From the NCBI RefSeq assembly GCF_035046485.1, contig NC_085137.1, forward strand, positions 2,023,977 through 2,087,976: a stretch of DNA of 64,000 bases, written 5' to 3'. The position numbers and the translations under genes were made by a program. Below the pieces are notes generated by a model. It was not told the DNA's origin, searched no databases, and worked only from the letters and a program-made list of their open reading frames with translations. Origin of the DNA: Aedes albopictus. Its lineage: Eukaryota; Arthropoda; Insecta; Diptera; Culicidae. Shown here one piece after another: positions 1 to 11,340 of the stretch; the first letter of the stretch is position 1; the number at the start of each line of letters is the position of its first letter.

Positions 1-2140
1 GGGGAGAATTCCTGGAGAAATCCCTAGATGAATTCTTGGAGGAATCTCTGGAGAAATTCCTGAAAGAATTCCTGGAGCAATCCCTGGATGAATTCCTTGA
101 GAAGTTTTTGGATGAATTGCAGGCGGTATGAACGAATTCTTGGAGGAATTCCGGGAAGAATCCTTGGAGGAATCCCTGGAGGAATTCCTGAACAAATTCC
201 CGGAGTATTTTCCAAGGGGAGGATTTCCTGAAGAAAATCCTGGAGAAATTACTGTACGAATTTCTGAGCGAATTCCTGAAGGAACTACTTAAACAATTCC
301 TGAAGATATCCCTGGAAGAATTCCTGAAGAAATTCCTGGGTTAATTCCTAGAGGAGTTCTGGGAGGAAATCCTGGAGGAGTCACTGGAGGAATTCCAGGA
401 TGAAATCCTGGAGGAATGTCTGGAGAAATCCCCTGAGGAATTCCTGGGGGAACTCCTAGAGGAACTCTTGGAGGAACTTCCAGAGAAATGCCTGTGGGAA
501 TATCTAGAGGAGTGTCTGGATGAAACTCCGGAGGAATCCCTGACGGAATTCCTGGAGGAATTCTCGGGAGGGTTTCTGGATATATTCCGGGAGGAATTCC
601 TGGGGAAATTTCTGAAGGAATCCCTGGAGGAATTCCTGGGGTAATTCCTCGAAGAATTCCTGGAGAAATTCTTGGGGGAGTCAATTTCCTGGTGGAATGC
701 TTGGAGGTAACCCTAGAGCAATCCCTGGATGAATCCAAATTCCAATAGAAATCCTTGGAGGAATTCTTGGAGGTATGCCTGGAAACCGGTCGACATAAAA
801 GGTAAATTTAAATCCTTTTAAATTATTGTAAGAACTATAAGTGTTGTGTCCTATCTCACGTCGCGTTCTATGTGTATTGCCTGGAGGTATTCCTGGAGGA
901 ATCCTTAGCGCAATCCCTAAAGGTTTCCCAAGAGGAATTCCTCGAAGAATGCCTGTAGGAATTCCTGGAGAAATCTGTAGACAAATTCTTAGAGGAATCT
1001 CTATAGAAATTCCTAGAGAAAACCCTGCATAAATTCTCGGAGAAATTCTTAGAGTAATTCTTAGATATATCTGGAGGAATGCCTCTATTGGAATTCCTGA
1101 AGGATTTTTAAGAGTAATCCCTGCAAGATTTCCCTGAGGAATTACTGGAAGAATGCCTAAATTCGCGGAGGAATTCCTAGAGTGATTTTCGGAGGAATCC
1201 CTGGAAAAAAAATCTGAAGGAATGCCCGGAAGAATTCATGAGGGAATCCCAAGAGAAGTTTCCAGGAAGAATTCCAGGAAAGAGGAGGAGCTGAAGATAT
1301 CACAGACGGAATTCTTGTAGAAATCCTGATGGAATCCTAAGAAGAGTTCATGAAGGAACTCCTGCATGCATCCCTATAGCAGTTCCTTAAGGAATCCCTG
1401 GAAGAATTCCTGAAGAAACCCCAGGAGGAATCCCGGAAGCAATCTCAAGAGGAATTCTTAAGGGAATCTCGAAACAGTCGCTGGAGGAAGTCCTGGATTA
1501 ATACCTTGTGGAGTACATACTTGAAAGAATTCCAGGAGGTATTCCTAAAGAAATGCCAAGAAAAGTTCTCAGGGGAATCCTTGGAGGAATTTTTAGAATA
1601 ATCCCTGAAGTTGTTCCTGAGAAAAATATAGAAAGAATTCTCGAGTGAATCTCTGGAGGAGTTTTTGAAGGAATACTTGGAGGAATCCCTGAAGAAATTC
1701 CTGAAGCAATACCATGAGAAATGCCTAAGGAAATCCTAGGAGAGCTTTCTTAACGAAGAATTTCGGGGGAAATACTTAGAAAAAATCTGAAGGAATTCAT
1801 GTCTGCAGTAGTTTCTGGACGAATTATTGAAGGAATCCTTGAATGAACTGCTAGAGAATTTTATGTACATATTTTTTGATGAATTCCTGAATTAATTTTT
1901 GAATGATTTTTGGTAAAATTTTCTGAAAAAAATCTTGAAAGAAGGTCCTACAGAAATATTTTGAATAATTCCATATGGAAAATATATGGAGAAATACGTG
2001 AATAAATATCTGAAGGAATACCTGCAGAAAAACGTAAAAGGATCTCTGGTGAAATTCCTGAAGGAATCTTCAAAAAAAAAAAAGCACTGGAACAATTACT
2101 GGAGGAACCTCTAAAGATATCCCAGGGAAAATTCTCGGAG
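1..2140. repeat. Degenerate 12-bp-period GGAATTCCTGGA repeat block
   Basis: The block is made of imperfect head-to-tail copies of GGAATTCCTGGA, with variants such as GGAATCCCTGGA and GAAATTCCTGAA. Because the unit is a multiple of three, the minus strand stays open at 289-738 and reads as a Pro-Gly-Ile-Pro-like four-residue repeat. I take this as a by-product of the unit length, not a gene. Positions 785-860 are a short non-repetitive break. Divergence rises toward 2100. The same family recurs in both orientations at several places in the window. Confidence 0.85.
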
Positions 2141-2156
2141 GAATGGCTGGTGAAAT

Positions 2157-2697
2157 CTCGGTTCCGGGTCATTTGGCCGAACGCCATTTGGCCGAATGCC
2201 GTTTGGCCGAACGCCATTTGGCCGAAAAGGTCATTTGGCCGAATGCCATTTGGCCGAATGCCGTTTGGCCGAACGCCATTTGGCCGAAAATGTCATTTGG
2301 CCGAATGTCATTTGGCCGAATGCCGTTTGGCCGAAAAATGAACGATGTACTCAAGCGACCATACCACTGTTCCCAGCCTCAGTATAACTTGAAAGAATAG
2401 CCTATGAATCAAAGAAGGAAAAATCAGTGATAAAATATATGTATGCAGTTTCAACGCCAACTTATCTCTGAATGTCAAAACTAGAAAGAATAGCCTATGA
2501 TTAAAAGAAGGAAATATTTGTGATGATCATATTGGTAGTTAGAATGATGAAAACTTCTTCTGAATTCTTTTGATCACGATTCGGCCAAACGGCATTCGAC
2601 CAAATGACCCTTTCGGCCAGATGGCATTCGGCCAAATGGCGTTCGGCCAAACGGCGATCGGCCAAACGGCATTCGGCCAAATGGCCGGACACCGATT
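2157..2697. repeat. Inverted pair of CATTTGGCCGAATGC tandem arrays
   Basis: The left array at 2170-2337 repeats CATTTGGCCGAAYGC about a dozen times with a 14-15 bp unit. The right array at 2579-2685 carries the reverse complement. They are separated by about 240 bp of unrelated sequence, so the whole could fold as a long hairpin. The outer edges share a weaker CGG-TCCGG-type similarity, suggesting that the inverted repeat extends slightly beyond the arrays. This may be a foldback transposable element with tandemly iterated ends. I do not know a family name for it. Confidence 0.7.
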
Positions 2698-2969
2698 CCG
2701 GCATATCCGAAAAATTAGGCATGTTATTTTTCCTTGAACAAGAATCACAAAATTTAGCCATTCAACCAAGCTTGTTATTGGGTGTAAAAATCTATGATAA
2801 GATTGAAGTGGTACTCTTAGAGATATAGGTACTTGGCGAAACATCTTGTGGTTTGTGTGGAAGTCAAGTTTGATAATTGTGGATGAAATCATAAAAAAAT
2901 TGGAATTGTTTATTTCTTTAGATTTTTTTTTCTGGAACTCCTAATTATTGATAATCTAGAAATGGCTCG

Positions 2970-3358
2970 AATTAAAAAAAAATCTGGCGGCCAGGGATGC
3001 CTCTCCCCCTGCTCCCTCTGGCTACGCCCATGTTTTTCTTGTATTTTGGGGCTCCTGTAGGTAATCATCAAAGTAATTAAAACTAAACTAACAAAACTTC
3101 TTGAATAAAGTGTGCACATTTACAATCGGCAATAATAGGACTTCAAATTAGCCATCTGTGTGCCCCATTCCAAAAACTCTTGATAATCACGAAGGGGCCC
3201 CTACATACTTATCAGCAGATCTGCAAGTATTGAACTTATACTCATGGGAAACTATTTAAAGAACTTTATTCAAACTAGTGTTAGAAACGTTCCGTGATAT
3301 GGAGGCCCCCTGAATTCGGGGGCCCGGTGCGGACCGCACCCCCCTTGCTACGCCACTG
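2970..3358. mobile_element. Two candidate DNA-transposon termini (GGCTACGCCCATG and GCTACGCCACTG)
   Basis: Two same-orientation ends about 320 bp apart finish in GGCTACGCCCATG (near 3030) and GCTACGCCACTG (3347-3358). Each is preceded by C-rich sequence. In reverse complement the second reads CAGTGGCGTAGC, a terminus typical of many animal DNA transposons. Two adjacent perfect hairpins sit just inside the second end: GGCCCCC/GGGGGCC at 3304-3324 and GTGCGG/CCGCAC at 3327-3339. No partner left ends or target duplications were found, so the element boundaries are unknown. Confidence 0.35.
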
Positions 3359-3956
3359 TTTGGTAAAGCGATGAGCGAGGTCTACTGCTAGCTAATCGTT
3401 CGGAAATATTGAAATCAAGAGTCAAGGCTTGCTTGGGTTGAACGAGGAAAAACTTTTACTTGCGGTCTGCTAGCGATAAAGTGGAGCATGCACATGTGGG
3501 AAAGACCCAGAACACGAGGAAACTGTTTACTGGTTGAAGTTGTTTATTTTCGTTTCATAATTCATAAAATCTAAACGATGCGTTCTGGTTCTGGATGATG
3601 CATTTGGATAAACTTCGTATGTATGTTCGATAGATTGCCATGGTGCACTTTGCATTGACCAGAGTGCACTTTGGATGACATTTTTCGTTGACCGCAAATG
3701 GTAATATGTTTATTTTATTTAGTGAGGAATAGGAACCAAAGTCAGATTTGTTTCTGGAATCAGTTTCAAGTGCAGTCTGGCTGTAGTGTACTTGACATGA
3801 ATTTACGACCATTGCACAATGTAAAATGTTTTAAGAATTGATTGCTAACCGTTCAGAACAACAGGGCAAATCTAGAACACTATGTAGTACATGTGCAATG
3901 CAACACTTTAACAAACTTAAGCTATCAGCATGCAATACTCTGAAAAACATACGTAC
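3359..3956. other. Non-coding stretch, probable intron of the minus-strand gene
   Basis: I see no supported gene or repeat family here. It lies directly downstream (minus sense) of the splice donor at 3956-3951, so it is most simply read as the start of that gene's first intron. Confidence 0.5.
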
Positions 3957-4150
3957 CCTTGAGGCGATAAACGGTTGCTGCGGTTTAAGCTTCTTGTTTC
4001 TCCATTCTCATCCTTAGAGCTACCGGAGGGGCTATAGCCAGCGCTGCTTGTTCCACTTGCTGCGGCTCCTCCACCTCCCGCTGCTATCTGACCATCCTCG
4101 TGTATGTTCTCGTTGGACACGATTTGTTCGAGCATTTGAATTTTCAACAT
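3957..4150 (-). CDS. First coding exon of an unidentified host gene
   Basis: On the minus strand an ATG at 4150-4148 sits in a good insect start context (CGCGAAAATG). It opens 64 codons plus two bases, ending at CAAGG before GTACGTATG, a strong splice donor. The product begins MLKIQMLEQIVSNENIHEDG, followed by a Gly/Ala/Ser-rich low-complexity stretch (residues about 23-45) and a charged Ser-rich tail. There is no signal peptide or membrane segment. Intron phase is 2. No downstream exon is visible between 1 and 3956, which is repeat-filled, so the rest of the gene lies left of the window and the intron must exceed 3.9 kb. I do not recognise the protein. Codon usage and context differ clearly from the surrounding repeats. 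That this is a real exon is inferred from start context plus donor. Confidence 0.6.
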
Positions 4151-5199
4151 TTTCGCGGCTTTTCCAACGACTTTATTTCTTCTTCTTTATTTTTGAAATT
4201 ATTATTGGCACTGATTTTACTTCGATTGATCCAATTTTCTTTTCCCCGTCTTCTATTATGCTACACTTATTACGCATTCACCCATTCACTGTGTAAATAA
4301 ACACTGTGTTGCCAAAGCTTCGGGCTCGCCTTAACCGTATTTCCGAACACACCGTCTTCTTTTTCCTCGAATTTTTCAGCCAGCTTTTTCCCAAACTTTT
4401 CACACCTTCCACTCTTCCTCTGTGGATGAAAAACGTCCGACTTGCACCACTTTTGCTTTACGTACCCTACTAACTGCTACTCGTGTTTAAAACGAAATAT
4501 GATTACACTTTCATTTCACTCTCCAACAGACGAAACCGCGCGCGCAGTAATCGCTCCTCTATTGTTCACGTGCACAGTTTTGGCAAATCGCTGCTACTAC
4601 CATCCATCCATCCTACCAAGCTACCAAGGCAATTTCGATTCTACCGTCACCGTCAACAACGGTAGCGATGTCGCTTGTCCCACAGCGCCGCGTGGTTCCA
4701 ATATGACGACGACCACCAACCGCAATTCCGCTGGCCGTTGTTCGTCCATTGCTTCTTCACCCGCCAGCGACGACAGCAGTATCATTGCTGCTCCTACGAA
4801 GATTGCGGTTTCTGAGGCACACAGTAGACCGGCACCGCATGAAGAGAGCACCTGCCTGCAAAAAGAGAAGCAAGAAAAAAAAATCAGAGGAGGTAATTTA
4901 AATCAATTTCGCGAAACTCATCATGGCATGCCATGAAGGTGTGCGCACGCCTGCAAGTGCGCTACAACAGGTTGTTATTGGTTTTCGGGCGCGAACTAAC
5001 ATCTAGGTAGCAGTAATCGATCGATCGCATCGCATCGGCGGCGGCAATGATGGCAAGGCATGCTTCGATCTATGAGTTAGCATCGCGTGAACGTTTAACT
5101 TTCGCGCGTACCGTCTTGGAACGATGTTTGGACTGTTTTGCTGATATAAACGCAATATTCTATATGATGTCATCACTAATAAGTACATTTAGGAATAAT
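4151..5199 (-). promoter_or_regulatory. Putative 5' UTR and promoter region of the minus-strand gene
   Basis: This non-repetitive stretch lies upstream of the 4150 start codon. It is richer in CpG and balanced in composition around 4540-4850, unlike the AT-rich repeats nearby. Reading frames open on both strands here (for example 4442-4936 plus and 4621-4851 minus), but they lack start context, splice support or recognisable domains. I cannot point to a specific TATA box or initiator. The promoter role is inferred only from position. Confidence 0.35.
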
Positions 5200-5213
5200 A
5201 ATGTTCAGGAAAA

Positions 5214-5495
5214 AGGGCCCACATAGCCGAGCCGGTAAACGCACGGGTATTCAGCATGACCGTGCTGAGGGTGACGGGTTCGATTCCCGGTCGGTCCAGG
5301 ATCCTTTCGTAAAGGAAATTTCCTTGACTTCCTTGGGCATAGAGTATCTTCGTGCCTGCCACACGATATACGCATGCAAAATGGTCATTGGCAGAGGAAG
5401 CTCTCAGTTAATAACTGTGGAAGTGCTCATAGAACACTAAGCTGAGAAGCAGGCTTTGTCCCAATGAGGACGTCACGCCAAGAAGAGAGAGAGAG
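5214..5495 (+). mobile_element. Feilai-type tRNA-related SINE, full length with TSD
   Basis: The head carries pol III box-like sequences: GCCGAGCCGGTAAACGC for box A and GGGTTCGATTCCCGGTC for box B. A tRNA-unrelated body follows, then an AAGAAGAGAGAG-type tail. Perfect 14-bp direct repeats AATGTTCAGGAAAA flank it at 5200-5213 and 5496-5509, the signature of target-primed insertion. I recognise the body (AGCTGAGAAGCAGGCTTTGT) as Feilai, an SINE described from Aedes aegypti. The intact duplication points to fairly recent insertion. A partial reverse copy closes the window at 63864-64000. Confidence 0.9.
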
Positions 5496-5509
5496 AATGT
5501 TCAGGAAAA

Positions 5510-6085
5510 TCATCAGGGAAAAAATCAGAACCGCCCGTCTATCAAATCCACACGGTATACGATCAAGTCCACAGTTTAGATATCACACGAACGTATTTTC
5601 TTGGCTACTGGGATACTGTTGGTATGGTTGCTCCAACTTAACCAATTGGTACACAGAAGCGTAGCAGAAAACCTGAACTGCTAATAAGCACCCGAAAAAA
5701 GCACACCACAGAGAGTGAAAACTAATCAGCGGAGCGTGAAATCGGCGAAATTGAAATTATCAGATAATTGCTACAGTTTATTAAATACCAATCGTTGTTG
5801 GATCGTACTAAAACGGAAACAGAAACAGAATGGATTATTTCTATCTGTTGCACCTAATTTCTCGACATGAATTGAAACTTCAAGCTGAACGGCTAACGAA
5901 TGCCTATTTATGTATAAGAGCTATTGGCTCTTAAGTCGTAACGTATGAACCTATCAGGCCCTAGTGTTTGAAATTGTGAATGTTATTCATTGAAACATTA
6001 TGAAGTTTTCGAGCATCTAGCACTTCCAAAATATTTAAAATAACTTTGAAACAATAGAAATATTTGTCACTGAAGTCTCATGTTG
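5510..6085. other. No recognisable feature
   Basis: AT-rich sequence with only short chance reading frames. I see no RNA gene, transposon terminus or repeat array. Confidence 0.5.
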
Positions 6086-6460
6086 TGAAGTTCTTATGAG
6101 GATTTCATCAGGCGATTTATCTGTGGATAACACCAAGAATGTACATTTTGTAGATTCATGCAGGAATTCCAGAAGGAATTTCTTAAGATATTCTTTGACG
6201 GATACCTGAGGGATTTTCTGGAAGAATGGCAGGAGAAATTCTTTAAAGAATTCCAGAAAGAATTACTGATAAATCCCAGAAAAACCATTGGAGAAATCCC
6301 GTGAAGAATTTCTAGGGGAACTTCAGAAAGAGCTCTAGGAAGACAAACATTAGAAATTTCTGTAGGGATTTCAGAAGATTTCTAGTAGGAAACTAGAACT
6401 TGATCTTGAAGGAACTACTAACGGAATTTCAGCAGGAACATCTCGGTGAATCACAGAAGC
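6086..6460. repeat. Small block of the 12-bp GGAATTCC repeat
   Basis: Eroded copies of the GAATTCCAGAAGGAATTTCT type occur with period 12 or multiples of it. They are clearly related to 1-2140 but more diverged. The frames open on the minus strand are products of the repeat. Confidence 0.65.
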
Positions 6461-8379
6461 GACCCTTGAAGTAATGTTTAGATGATCTCATGCTTAAAAC
6501 CCGAAATGATTTCATTAATGAATTTCGATTCCTGGTCGAACTCCAGAAGGATTTTGTTTTCACCGGCGTATACGGCAACAAATATACTTGTTTTTTTATC
6601 CCGTTATGACAGTGCAAATGGCACAAACTCGAATTAAATCGATTGGAATAGTCACGAACAATATTTCCATACTAACAAAAATATTGTTTTTACAAGTTTC
6701 GAACAACAAATAAATCCACTGAATCATTTTCGCAACTTCACACTCGCCGCAGCAAGTGAGCATGAATGATCACTAGTCAGTTTGCTTCACAAGCTATTCG
6801 GCCGATGAGAAACAGCGGTCGCAGTTGGTCCGGTTTTTTTTGCTCTCATTGCGTGTTCTTTGTAGCTGTTGCTGGCGCTGTTCACTACAGTCGTATTTTT
6901 CATATTCACTCAGATTCCAGCACTGCTGGGGTCAAAACGAAACTCTTTATTCGAAAACTTTGTATCGAGTTCCAAGAGATAACCAAGAGGGCTCCAAGAG
7001 ACAACATAGAGGAATTCTTCAAACTTCTTGGAGAATAACAAGAGATTTACAAACGGCTTACAAGTTAAATCTTAAGGCATTCATGAAGTATTGGATACCT
7101 GAAATTCAACAAATAAAAATACAGGTATTTCAACTGAAGCCGAACTCGGATGTCTGTTCTCTGTGCTGGTGGTAATGTTGAGATTTTATTGAACTGGAAT
7201 GGATAGAAAATTGGAATTAGGAAGCATATCAACAATTTTGAAAAACAACTGGTGGTACCGATTATCTTGAATATTCCGATGAATGCTTCCAAAGACCTCT
7301 TCCAAAAATAGGGAGTTCCTTCAAGGATTTATTTAGAAATTCGATTACAAATCTATCCAGTATTCGTTCCGAAATTCCTTTGTGGATTTCTCTCGAGATT
7401 GTATCATTGATCCGAGATTCCTGTTTTGGATTTCTATCGCAACGCTTTCTTCAAATTATTTTGCAGTTTCCTTCCAGAACTCTTCCCACGACTTCTTACT
7501 AGCATTTAATGAAGATTTTTTTGGTGGTGGTTAGCCGGAGTTTTTTCTTTGTGGCTTTTCTCAGTTCTTCCAAGTTTCCATCCAGAGGTATTTGCTACCA
7601 CGAGTGAGTCCTTCTGAAATTTGTCGGCGGTTTTTTTTCGGAATTTTTGCGAGTTGTTTCTGGAATGTCTACCATAAATACTAATTTCTGCAGGAGATTT
7701 TAACGGTAATCCCTGCAAGAGCCAATATTAAAGAAATCTAAAAAAAGAGGAGCCAGAATTTGGAACGATCGGGATTTTGAGAAAATCTCTGAGAATAATT
7801 CCAAGAAAATCTTTAGAAAATATATTCTCAGGTGGATCACTTAACAACTACAAGGATAAGCCTGGAGAAAGTTCTGAAGGAAACCACTGGAAGAACGTCA
7901 TGAAAAATATCAGAAATGTAGCTCCTGAAGAAATCCCAAAACGAACTCCGGAAAAAAAATGTTTGTACAAATAACAAGCTGTGAATCGAATCTGCGACCT
8001 AATGAAATTCATTCTAATCATTTAAAAATAATGAATAGGCCGTTTCATAAGCTAGATCTCATGAACATCTTAGGTTCATTTGGCCGAGTGTAAGCTAAAA
8101 TTGTTATACGCGTGACATCGACAAACATATCGACGTTTTCAGCAGTGGTACATTTTTTTGGTCCAAATTTATAACAGTTCTAAAATTTTGGAACGCCAAA
8201 AATAGACCAAATTATGCTCCAGTTTCACTGGTGTTTGTTTTAAATTCCATATTACGCAATAATATATTCAAAGCGAAAGAATTCATCCTCTGACTTATTG
8301 GACTTATTAGTCAAATTCACAAAGTTTATCGGGAAATCCATCATGAATTCCTACGGGCAAAGATCCTTCGAGAAGGCAG
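6461..8379. other. Mostly unique AT-rich DNA, no supported gene
   Basis: Short open frames at 6766-7175 and 7065-7292 show no domain, start context or splice support. Weak traces of the GGAATTCC repeat appear at about 7680-7965 (for example TCCTGAAGAAATCCC). Confidence 0.45.
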
Positions 8380-8381
8380 TA

Positions 8382-9325
8382 CCGTCAAACGGGGTGACTT
8401 GCAACGGCGGGGTGACTTGCAACACTTGATGTCTTCTGTCTATGTTTATCAACAAAACATAAAAATCAGACGTTTACATACCAAAACTCATTTGAACTAT
8501 GAAGTGCACATACTATCTGAGTAGTAGCCACGATTTTTACTTTTATGAAAATAGTTCCAACAAAATATTCATAAATTTAACATTAGTCTGAAAAAGTAAC
8601 AAAAATGTGAGCCTCGAATCGTTACTTGCAAAAGAATGAAAACAATATTTCCCAAAAATAATATTCTATATGCGGATTCTATACATAATGAGCTATATGA
8701 ATTTCCATTTTACTTTATAAAAATATTACAAAATCTTTGTTATATTCATATGTTCTGAAATATTGTACCTTGACGGGGTGACTTGCAACACTAATTTTCT
8801 TAACAATTCAAAGTCCAGAAAAACGAAATATTGTTGTTTAACTAATAATTCACCAGCAAAAGTCTGAAGGATCATCATATGAACTGAAAAATACATTAAA
8901 ACTTATGTTAAATTAACAATTAGTAACTTGGTGTTTTTGAGCCCAATATTTCCATATAAAAATTCACAATTCGATTTCCTATGTAAAAACAAATGTAAAT
9001 ATAAATATGTCAGCCCAAACAATATCACAATAGTAGCAAGAATACTTATCGAATATGCTGTAAACTAAAAATTAATATCTGCGTGTTTGAAAAGGGATTT
9101 ACATTGGGTGTTGCAAGTCACCCCGCACGACGTCTTGTATTAAAAACGACCTTATTTGGCTTTTTCAAGATGAAAAAATAAATCAATCTATAACTTGTTC
9201 ACTCTATTTCATAGAGGGGCCGGCTATTAAAACTATTACAAAAAGATTGAATTTTAAAATTAGGTTTAATCAACATTTTTTGTTAGTTGAAGCTGAAAAG
9301 TGTTGCAAGTCACCCCGTTTGACGG
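8382..9325. mobile_element. Non-autonomous TA-flanked TIR element (CGGGGTGACTTGCAAC family)
   Basis: The ends are perfect inverted repeats, CCGTCAAACGGGGTGACTTG and its complement, with TA dinucleotides at 8380-8381 and 9326-9327. That fits the Tc1/mariner target pattern. The 16-bp motif CGGGGTGACTTGCAAC is immediately repeated inside the left end (from about 8408). It recurs at about 8774 in direct orientation, and the core is inverted at about 9111. The interior is AT-rich with no transposase frame, so it is a MITE-like derivative. The 52656-53647 element has the same design with a different motif. Confidence 0.75.
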
Positions 9326-9329
9326 TACC

Positions 9330-11340
9330 TTCTGTAATGTCCCGAGAAGTTTCTTTGAAAATTCCTCCAGGGATTCGTCCAAAAATTGCACCCAGAAGTT
9401 TCTCCGTGAGTTGTGCCAGGAGTTTCTTTGAAAATAACTCCAGAAGGTGCTCCGGAAATGGCTCCAGGAGTTCCTCTAAGAGTTGTTCCAGGAGTTCCTC
9501 CGAGAATTGCTACAGGAGTTACTATGAGAACTGCTCCAGGAGTTCTTGCGGGAACCACCCAAGGAGTCCCTCTGTAAATCGCTTCAAGATTTCCTCCGGG
9601 TATTACTCCAGGAGTTTCTCTGGGAACTGCTTCAGGTGTTCCTCTGGGAAGTGCTTCAGGAGTTGCTCCGAGTTGCGTCCTGCGGGAATTACTCCAAAAG
9701 CTCTCTTGAGAGTTTCTCCAGAAGTTCTTCCGGGAATTGCTCCAGGAGTTCCTCTGAGAGTTGCTCCAGGAGTTACTCTGACAATTGCTCCAGGAGTTCT
9801 TCCGGGAATCGCTCCAGAAGTACCTCTGAAAATTGCTTCAAGATTTCTTCCGGGAAATACCCCAGATGTTCCACTGGGAATTGCTCCAGGAAATCCTCTG
9901 AAAATCGTTTCACGATTTCCTCCGATAACAAATCCAGGAGTTCCTCCGGTAACTACTCCAGGAGATTCTACAAAATTTGCTCCTGTGGGAATTGCTCCAG
10001 AAGGTCCTCCGGGAATGACTCTAGGAGTTCCTGTGGGAATTGCTCAAAAAATTACTCCGAGAGTTGCTCAAGGAATTCCTGCGGGAATCGCTTAAAGAGT
10101 TCCTCTGGAAAATGCTCCAGTATTTCCTCCAGATATTGCTAGGACGCAATCAGTGAAGTACTACATTGAAAGTAGTGAGCTGGAATTTTGTATGGTGAGA
10201 TGATCAACTCTCCAAATTACTCACGCTGTTTGTACCATTTCATCGCAGAAATCGAGAATTGATCATCTTACCATGCATAAATCCAGCTAACTTGTTTCAA
10301 TCTAGGAGCTCTTCCAGAAATTGCTCCAGGAGTTCTTTCGAGAGTTGCTTCAGGAGCTCTTGTGAAAATTGCTCCAGGAGTTTCTTCGGAAATTGCTCCA
10401 GGAGTTCCTCCGGGTATTACTCCAGGAAGTCCTCCAGGAATTGCTCCAGGAGTTCCTCTCGGAGTAGCTCCGGGAGTTCCTTCGTAAGTTGCTCCAGAAG
10501 TGCCTCAGGAAATTGCTTCAGGAGTTTCTCTGGGGATTGTTCCAGGAGTTCTTCCAAAAATAGCTACAGGAGTTACTGCAGAAATCGCTCAAGGAGTTCC
10601 TTCGGAAGATGTTCCAGGATTCTTGCAGGAATTGTTCCACGAGCTTCTTTATAAATTTCTCAAGGAGTTCATTCAAGATTTGCTTCAACTGGAGATGAAC
10701 CAGCCTCGGACTGAAAATCTCCCTAATAAAGCTAATAATAATAATTTGCTCCAATAGCTATTGTGAGAATTGCTGCAGGAGTTCCTTCGGAAAATGCTCC
10801 ATAAGATCCTCCGGAAATCGCTCCACGAGTTCCTTCGGGAATTGCTCCAGGAGTTCCTCTGAGAGTTCCTCCATAAGTTGCTCCAGGAGTTCCTCCGAGA
10901 ATTGCTCCAGGAGTGCCTCAGGAAATTGCTTCAGAAGTTTCAGCAGGAATCGCTCAAGGAGTTCCTTCGGAAATTGATCCAGGATTTCTTGCAAGAATTG
11001 CTCCAGGATTTCCTCCGGAAATTGCTCTAGGAGTACTTCCGGGAATCACTACAGAAATTCCTCTGGAAATCGTTCGAGGAGATCCTTTAAGAATTGCTCG
11101 TGCGAATTGATCCAGGGATTCCTCCGGGAATTGTCCCAAGAGCTCCTCGGGGAATTGATTCAGGATGTTGTTCGGATCTTGCTTCAGGAGTTCCTCTGGA
11201 AATTGCTCAAGTAGTTCTAAGGGAAATTACACCAGGTATGCCACCGTGAAATATTTCAGGAGTTTTCCCGGGAGTTCCTATAGCAATTTGTCTTGGGAGT
11301 TCCTCCGAGAATTCCTCCAGAAGTTACTTCGTTGGTCTAC
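9330..11340. repeat. 2-kb array of the 12/24-bp repeat, opposite orientation
   Basis: The repeat reads GGAATTGCTCCAGGAGTTCC on the plus strand, the reverse sense of the 1-2140 block. Copies alternate between GGAATTGCTCCA-like and GGAGTTCCTCCG-like 12-mers, giving a 24-bp higher-order unit. Three frames stay open for long distances: an Ile-Ala-Pro-Gly-Val-Pro-like octapeptide at 9247-10095, an Asn-Cys-Ser-Arg-Ser-Ser-like octapeptide at 9546-10142 and 10259-10654, and minus-strand frames. This is expected from a 24-bp unit and gives no evidence for a protein. A 111-bp inverted-repeat element interrupts it at 10178-10288. Confidence 0.85.
10178..10288. mobile_element. Short foldback MITE inside the repeat array
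   Basis: Imperfect inverted arms of about 35 bp face each other: 10178-10212 begins AGCTGGAATTTTGTATGGTG, and 10254-10288 is nearly its complement. The loop is about 41 bp. The surrounding 24-bp array stops about 35 bp before it and resumes about 15 bp after it. No transposase is encoded. Confidence 0.6.

Noticed and set aside
289..738. 149-codon minus-strand frame rich in Pro-Gly-Ile-Pro
   Set aside because: It is the translation of the 12-bp tandem repeat. The same happens on both strands and in other blocks, with no start context or gene structure.
4442..4936. 164-codon plus-strand frame
   Set aside because: No domain, poor start context, and it lies in the presumed 5' region of the minus-strand gene. 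Another frame is open on the opposite strand over the same bases.
9247..10654. Long Ser/Cys/Arg- and Pro/Gly-repeat frames up to 282 codons
   Set aside because: They overlap each other in different registers and are forced by the 24-bp unit of the array. No independent coding signal.
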